27,169 bases of DNA from DASVTR01 sp033855775. GTDB taxonomy: Bacteria; Acidobacteriota; Blastocatellia; Pyrinomonadales; Pyrinomonadaceae. A model generated the notes under the pieces. The model did no database searches and was not told the DNA's origin. It saw nothing but the letters and a program-made list of their open reading frames with translations. The position numbers were made by a program, and so were the translations under genes. Positions 23,914 through 27,169 of this stretch are shown here, in pieces. Within the stretch, counting starts at the first letter, position 1. Each line of letters opens with the position of its first letter. The stretch spans positions 1 to 27,169 of the forward strand of contig JAWVFT010000044.1 in the NCBI GenBank assembly GCA_033855775.1, given 5' to 3'.

Positions 23914-24050
23914 AAACAGTTCAAGGTCTAACTAAACAAAGTCCAAGGTCTAAAGTCCAAAGTCCAAGGTCAAGACGTATCGCTCTTGACCTTGGACTTT
24001 AATCTTTGAACCTTCGGCTCTCGGGTTTTAGACTTTGGACTTTGGACTGG
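23870..24050. repeat. Compound inverted repeat, 'agtccaaggtccaaagtc' family
   Basis: A 180-base element with many copies of AGTCCAAAGTCC/AAGGTC words on the left and their complements on the right. The core arms 23959-23975 and 23984-24000 (AAAGTCCAAGGTCAAGA and its complement) match perfectly over 17 bases around an 8-base loop. Outer arms at 23870 and 24038-24048 (CAGTCCAAAGTCC) also match. It is the same family as positions 1-73. It lies between two convergent genes and forms the 3' end of one of them. Confidence 0.88.
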
Positions 24051-24053
24051 CTT

Positions 24054-24974
24054 TTATCTACGTTTGCCGCGCGGTTCGGTGCGGAGGTGGTTGATTTCGT
24101 AGCGTGTGTTGTCGATGCGTTCCTGCACGTCCGGGTGGTCGTTGAAGAGGGAGCCGAGGAGGCTTGAGTCGGTCTTGCTGATGTTTTGGAGTTGCTGGAA
24201 CATCGTGACCATGCCTTCGGGGTCGAAGCCTGCTTTGACCATGCCGCGCAGTCCTAGAAAGTCTGCTTCGCGTTCTTCTTCGCGGTTGTGTACGGCGAGC
24301 AATCCTCCGGCGACGATTTGCGCGGCGGCTTTGCCGAGGTCGCCCGCGGCATCGCCCGCAACGCCCGTGATGGAGCCGAAGAGGTCGGCCAGCCCGCCGA
24401 GCGTGCTCGATTGCTGGATGGTCTTCAAGCTGTGGCGGGCGACGACGTGTCCGACTTCGTGCGAGAGGACGGAGGCCAACTCCGCATCGTTGGCGCGATT
24501 CATCAATGCGTCCGTGACGTAGATGTGTCCGCCGGGGCCGGAGAAGGCGTTGATTTGTTCGTCGTGGATGACGTGAAAGCTGTAAGGGAGATTGGGGCGC
24601 AGGCTGGCGCGGGCGACGCGCTGGCCGATGCGGTTGGCGCGCATCTGCCCTTCGCGGACGAGCGTGTACTTCTTGCCGACTTCGACGTTCAATTGATTGC
24701 CGAGCTTAATCTCGTCGCGCTCGTTAATCAGCCCTGCGTTTGAGTAGCGCGTGTCACGAAACTGCGCGTAGGGGTCTTCGCTGAAGTTGCTGGCGGTCGA
24801 GTTGAGCAGGGCCGAGCCGAGCGTGACGACGGACGAGAGCGTCTTTTCGATTGATGGTTGTTCGGATTGCTGGCTGCGACTTTGCGCGCTAATCGTCAAG
24901 CCGCAGGCGAGCAGCAGGGCGATGCTGAGAGCAGAAGCGTTGATGCGTTTGCGAAGCGGGGGAAGCGTTCCCAT
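24054..24974 (-). CDS. M48-family zinc metalloprotease, exported
   Basis: A 306-aa periplasmic or lipoprotein-like peptidase of the BepA/YcaL/Oma1 type. An N-terminal signal (MGTLPPLRKRINASALSIALLLACGLTISAQS) starts the protein; the Cys at about 26 is not in a clear lipobox. The zinc motif is HEVGH at about 172-176 within LASVLSHEVGHVVARHSLK, and the third ligand Glu is in EREADFLGLRGM at about 236. Family members degrade or help assemble misfolded outer-membrane proteins. I start at 24974, where AGGAG lies nine bases upstream; the frame is open 78 codons further but those lack protein character. The gene converges with the MauE-like gene at a repeat and diverges from the MBL gene. Confidence 0.91.
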   Translation of the reverse strand: MGTLPPLRKRINASALSIALLLACGLTISAQSRSQQSEQPSIEKTLSSVVTLGSALLNSTASNFSEDPYAQFRDTRYSNAGLINERDEIKLGNQLNVEVGKKYTLVREGQMRANRIGQRVARASLRPNLPYSFHVIHDEQINAFSGPGGHIYVTDALMNRANDAELASVLSHEVGHVVARHSLKTIQQSSTLGGLADLFGSITGVAGDAAGDLGKAAAQIVAGGLLAVHNREEEREADFLGLRGMVKAGFDPEGMVTMFQQLQNISKTDSSLLGSLFNDHPDVQERIDNTRYEINHLRTEPRGKRR

Positions 24975-25352
24975 TGTGTCTTTCTCCTGTTTCTGTTTCA
25001 AGCCGTCGGGCTGGAAGCCTTGAGTTTCGGTGGCGCCTGCGCGTGGCTCGCACATGATAACGCAGTCGCCGTATTTCTCACAGATGCTCGCGGCCTCCGC
25101 AGTCAATGACGCAGCGGCTCGATGCTTTTGCTCGCCGCTTCGGCGATGCGGAAGCGAAGCAAACAACCTGGACGAAAGACTGCGAGAGCGCGCCTCGTCG
25201 TTGCTCAAGGCGCAGCCGTTTCGCGTCTGACTGGGATGAGATGGCGGTTGCGTTCTTTCGTCGCGCGCGATTTAGGGTTCACGATTCCTGCGGGCTTGCG
25301 TGTAGAATTGGCGGGCAATCTTTTAATTCTTTTTAAAGCGGAGGTGCGTGTG
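24975..25352. other. Divergent intergenic region
   Basis: 378 bases between the divergently read protease and metallo-beta-lactamase-fold genes. Long frames run through it as extensions of both genes, but neither looks like protein. An imperfect hairpin, TTTGCT..CGCTTC (25127-25141) with GAAGCG..AGCAAA (25151-25163), lies near the middle. The promoters of both genes must be here; I see no convincing -35/-10 pair. Confidence 0.5.
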
Positions 25353-26756
25353 ATGGCGTCCATATCATTTTGGGGCGGGGTGGGAACCGTGACCGGCTCG
25401 AAGTATCTGGTCGAAGGCGAGCGCGGGCGTGTGCTGGTTGATTGCGGGATGTTTCAGGGCTTGAAGGAACTGCGTGACCGCAACTGGCAGGCTCCGCCGT
25501 TCGACCCGCAGTCGCTCGATGCCGTGCTCATCACGCACGCGCACATAGACCACACGGGCTACCTGCCGCGCCTCGTCGCGCAGGGGTTTCGCAATCCTGT
25601 CTACTGCTCGCGCGGCACAGCCGACTTGCTGAAGATACTGCTGCCCGACGCCGCGCGCTTGCAGGAAGAGGACGCGGACTATCGCAACCGCCACAACCTG
25701 ACGAAGCACCAACCGGCCCTGCCGCTCTACACGGAAGATGACGCGCGCACGGCTCTGGAATTGATGGTTCCGGTCGAGAACAACGGCGAGCCTGTGGAAG
25801 TCGCCCCCGGCATCCGCGCATCGTTTCGCATCGCGGGCCACATCTTAGGCTCAAGCCTCGTCCTCGTCGAACTCGAAGGCGCGGGCGATGATAAGCAAGG
25901 CCGTCGCGTCCTCTTCTCAGGCGACCTCGGACACTACGACCAGCCGATTATCCATGACCCCGTGTCGCCGCCCGCCTGCGACTACCTGCTGGTCGAGTCA
26001 ACCTACGGCGACCGCCTGCACGACACAGAGAAGCCAAAGGATGCTCTGGCGCGCATCATCAACGACGCGGCGGCGCGGCGTGGCCCGGTCTTGATTCCGG
26101 CCTTCGCCATAGGGCGCACGCAGGAGTTGATATATCTCATCCGCGAGCTTGAAGAAGAGAAGCTGATACCAATCCTGCCCGTGCGCGTCGATTCGCCTAT
26201 GGCCGCCGCCGCGACACAGGTTTACAGTCACCGGACGGAGGAGCAGGACGCCGACTACGCCTCTGTGCTCGCGCGTCGCCAGCACCCCTTGCGGACGCAC
26301 TCTATGTTGACGGCCTCCTCGCGCGAGGAATCAAAGCGGCTCAACGATGAAGAAGGCGCTCGCGTCATCATCAGCGCTTCGGGAATGATGACGGGCGGGC
26401 GCGTCATGCATCACGCGCGCCGCATCCTGCCCGACAAGAACGCGACCATCGTCTTCGTCGGCTACCAGGCCGCGGGGACGACCGGGCGTCGCATCATCAG
26501 CGGCGAGCACGAAGTCAAACTCTACGGCCAGTTCGTCCCCGTTCGTTGTCGCATCGAGCGCATCGGTGGCTTCTCCGCCCACGCCGACTGGAAAGAAGTC
26601 CTGCGCTGGCTCGAAGGCTTGCCCGCCGCCCCCCGCTGCGCCTTCAACACACACGGCGAACCCGACGCCGCCCACGCCATGCGCGACCACATCCACGAAC
26701 GCTTCGGCTGGCGCGTCGAAGTCCCCCAGTACGGCGACAAGTTCGAGCTTGTTTGA
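25353..26756 (+). CDS. MBL-fold, beta-CASP RNA-processing-type metallohydrolase
   Basis: A 467-aa cytoplasmic protein of the CPSF73/YsrA-like group; relatives cut RNA endonucleolytically or trim its ends. The zinc motif HAHIDH is at 62-67. Other metal-site blocks follow: RIAGHILGSSLV, VLFSGDLGHYDQP, and the beta-CASP motifs VESTYGDRLHD, SASGMMTGGRVMHHARR and GGFSAHADWKEVLRW, ending with the substrate-site NTHGEPDAAHAM. I start at the ATG at 25353, with GGAGG eight bases before; the frame is open 77 codons upstream without protein character. The last seven codons (DKFELV stop) are also the first unit of a 21-bp tandem repeat that continues beyond the stop. No other RNA genes are adjacent. Confidence 0.92.
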   Translation: MASISFWGGVGTVTGSKYLVEGERGRVLVDCGMFQGLKELRDRNWQAPPFDPQSLDAVLITHAHIDHTGYLPRLVAQGFRNPVYCSRGTADLLKILLPDAARLQEEDADYRNRHNLTKHQPALPLYTEDDARTALELMVPVENNGEPVEVAPGIRASFRIAGHILGSSLVLVELEGAGDDKQGRRVLFSGDLGHYDQPIIHDPVSPPACDYLLVESTYGDRLHDTEKPKDALARIINDAAARRGPVLIPAFAIGRTQELIYLIRELEEEKLIPILPVRVDSPMAAAATQVYSHRTEEQDADYASVLARRQHPLRTHSMLTASSREESKRLNDEEGARVIISASGMMTGGRVMHHARRILPDKNATIVFVGYQAAGTTGRRIISGEHEVKLYGQFVPVRCRIERIGGFSAHADWKEVLRWLEGLPAAPRCAFNTHGEPDAAHAMRDHIHERFGWRVEVPQYGDKFELV

Positions 26757-26798
26757 TTCAAGTTCGAGCTTGTTCGATTCAAGTTCGAGCTTCTTCGG
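26736..26798. repeat. 21-bp tandem repeat starting inside the MBL gene's 3' end
   Basis: Three units of 21 bases, each built on CAAGTTCGAGCTTGTTxGA. The first (26736-26756) is the last six codons and stop of the MBL gene; the next two (26757-26777, 26778-26798) are outside it. A fourth, decayed unit may follow. The gene's tail has been copied outward. Confidence 0.9.
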
Positions 26799-26845
26799 TC
26801 CAAGTCAAACGCCGCCTCCGCTAGCGACTGTTTACCCCGCCTCAA

Positions 26846-26877
26846 CCAGACACGCGCGCCACGGCTCGCGTGTCTGG
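26846..26877. repeat. Perfect 11-bp inverted repeat
   Basis: CCAGACACGCG (26846-26856) pairs with CGCGTGTCTGG (26867-26877) around a ten-base loop. It is the only stable hairpin near the MBL stop codon and may end its transcript, though no T-run follows. Confidence 0.7.
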
Positions 26878-26926
26878 CTTGAAAGCTCGCGTGTTTGATT
26901 TGAAAGCTTGAGAGGCTGACTTGACA
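26864..26926. repeat. Second family of 21-bp tandem units
   Basis: Three units: GCTCGCGTGTCTGGCTTGAAA, GCTCGCGTGTTTGATTTGAAA and a decayed GCTTGAGAGGCTGACTTGACA. The period equals that of the arrays on both sides, but the sequence differs from them. Confidence 0.85.
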
Positions 26927-27169
26927 TCTCCAACCACGCAATTCCATGCCCCGGAACTGCGATTCCACCCTTCGGAGTCGCAACTTCATCCTTCGGAGTT
27001 GCAACTCCATGCCTTGGAGTCGCAACTCCATGCTTCGGACTTACAACTCCATGCTTCGGACTTGCAAGTCCAAGCCTTGGACTTGCAACTCCATGCTTCG
27101 GAGTTGCGATTCCGGCCTTCGGAGTTGCGATTCCATGCTTCGGAGTTGCAACTCCGAAGCATGGAATCG
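26912..27169 (+). CDS. Open frame through the 21-bp array, heptapeptide-repeat ORF without certain start, runs off the window
   Basis: From the TGA at 26909-26911 to the window end the plus strand stays open for 86 codons. The array reads as a heptad repeat of the form (L/F)-H-A-S-E-L-(Q/R), e.g. LHASDLQ and FHASELR. The only start candidates are a TTG at 26921, with GAGAGG five bases before it, and a CTG at 26957. The minus-strand heptad frame of the same array (MELQLR-type) is broken by a stop near 27042. The open frame may be only a by-product of a stop-free 21-base unit, so coding is unproven. Confidence 0.25.
26942..27169. repeat. 21-bp minisatellite, about ten direct units then inverted
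   Basis: Ten head-to-tail units of 21 bases from 26942 to 27151, consensus CTCCATGCTTCGGAGTTGCAA, with substitutions (GAC for GAG, CAAGCC for ATGCTT) but no length change. From 27149 the sequence becomes the complement of the preceding units until the window ends. The exact 21-base period over 210 bases equals seven codons and about two helical turns. Confidence 0.95.
27128..27169. repeat. Perfect 42-bp palindrome at the window end
   Basis: 27128-27148 and 27149-27169 are exact reverse complements with no spacer; each arm equals one 21-base unit of the minisatellite. The palindrome runs to the last base, so its true length is unknown. Either the array has a genuine head-to-head inversion or the sequence folded back during assembly or library preparation. 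Confidence 0.95.

Noticed and set aside
25122..25352. 77-codon upstream extension of the MBL gene
   Set aside because: No protein character, overlaps the divergent promoter region, and a good ribosome-binding site precedes the internal ATG at 25353.
26522..27031. Minus-strand 169-aa ORF with MELQLR-type heptads
   Set aside because: Most of it is antisense to the MBL gene, and the same minus frame is broken by a stop within the array near 27042.
26942..27169. CRISPR-like array of regular repeats
   Set aside because: Units are contiguous 21-base copies with no unique spacers and no cas genes; it is a minisatellite.

Overview
This GC-rich window (repeat and transfer-like patches are AT-richer) reads like a chromosomal contig from an environmental Gram-negative-type bacterium. 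My best guess is Acidobacteriota, class Blastocatellia. That guess rests on the style of the housekeeping proteins, the merR/tRNA-Pro neighbourhood and the abundant short palindromic intergenic repeats; no rRNA or other phylogenetic marker is present to prove it. Both ends of the window lie in repeats (a 30-bp-arm inverted repeat at 1-73, a 21-bp minisatellite folding back on itself at 26942-27169), so the window may be a whole contig broken at repeats.

Layout. 92-1477 (-) is a D-Ala-D-Ala carboxypeptidase. 1490-2797 is an AT-richer patch that looks acquired: a 93-aa two-repeat lectin-like protein, the 3' remnant of a gene just upstream of it, and a broken IS200-type transposase. 2798-5976 (+) holds an Ogg2-type DNA glycosylase, a TPR plus double aspartyl-protease protein, and a PIN-domain protein with a small possible partner. 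6105-8881 (+) holds an unknown protein, a lytic transglycosylase and an MFS transporter that overlaps it. A 25-codon hydrophobic ORF then bridges the transporter to an amidohydrolase (8951-10315). A GT-C-like membrane glycosyltransferase follows (10436-11638), then a tightly coupled pair of unrecognised genes (60 aa and 455 aa, 11849-13395).

From 13495 to 19617 the minus strand carries housekeeping genes: class III aminotransferase, cysS, a secreted hypothetical protein, thiL and a class I aminotransferase. 19970-20700 (+) holds a MerR-type regulator, tRNA-Pro(GGG) with its own promoter, and a strong terminator. Next come a zinc-ribbon/TonB protein and an OsmC protein (-), sucC and a MauE/DoxX-like membrane protein (+), an M48 protease (-), and a beta-CASP metallo-beta-lactamase-fold protein (+).

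The most unusual signal is repeat biology rather than a classical gene cluster. At least four palindromic repeat families punctuate the intergenic regions. Two of them appear to have been absorbed into coding sequence (an insert in ThiL, the C-terminal tail of the MauE-like protein), and the 3' ends of two genes are tandemly duplicated beyond the stop codon. The best candidates for an undescribed system are the two-repeat lectin with its truncated operon partner, and the coupled 60-aa/455-aa pair.
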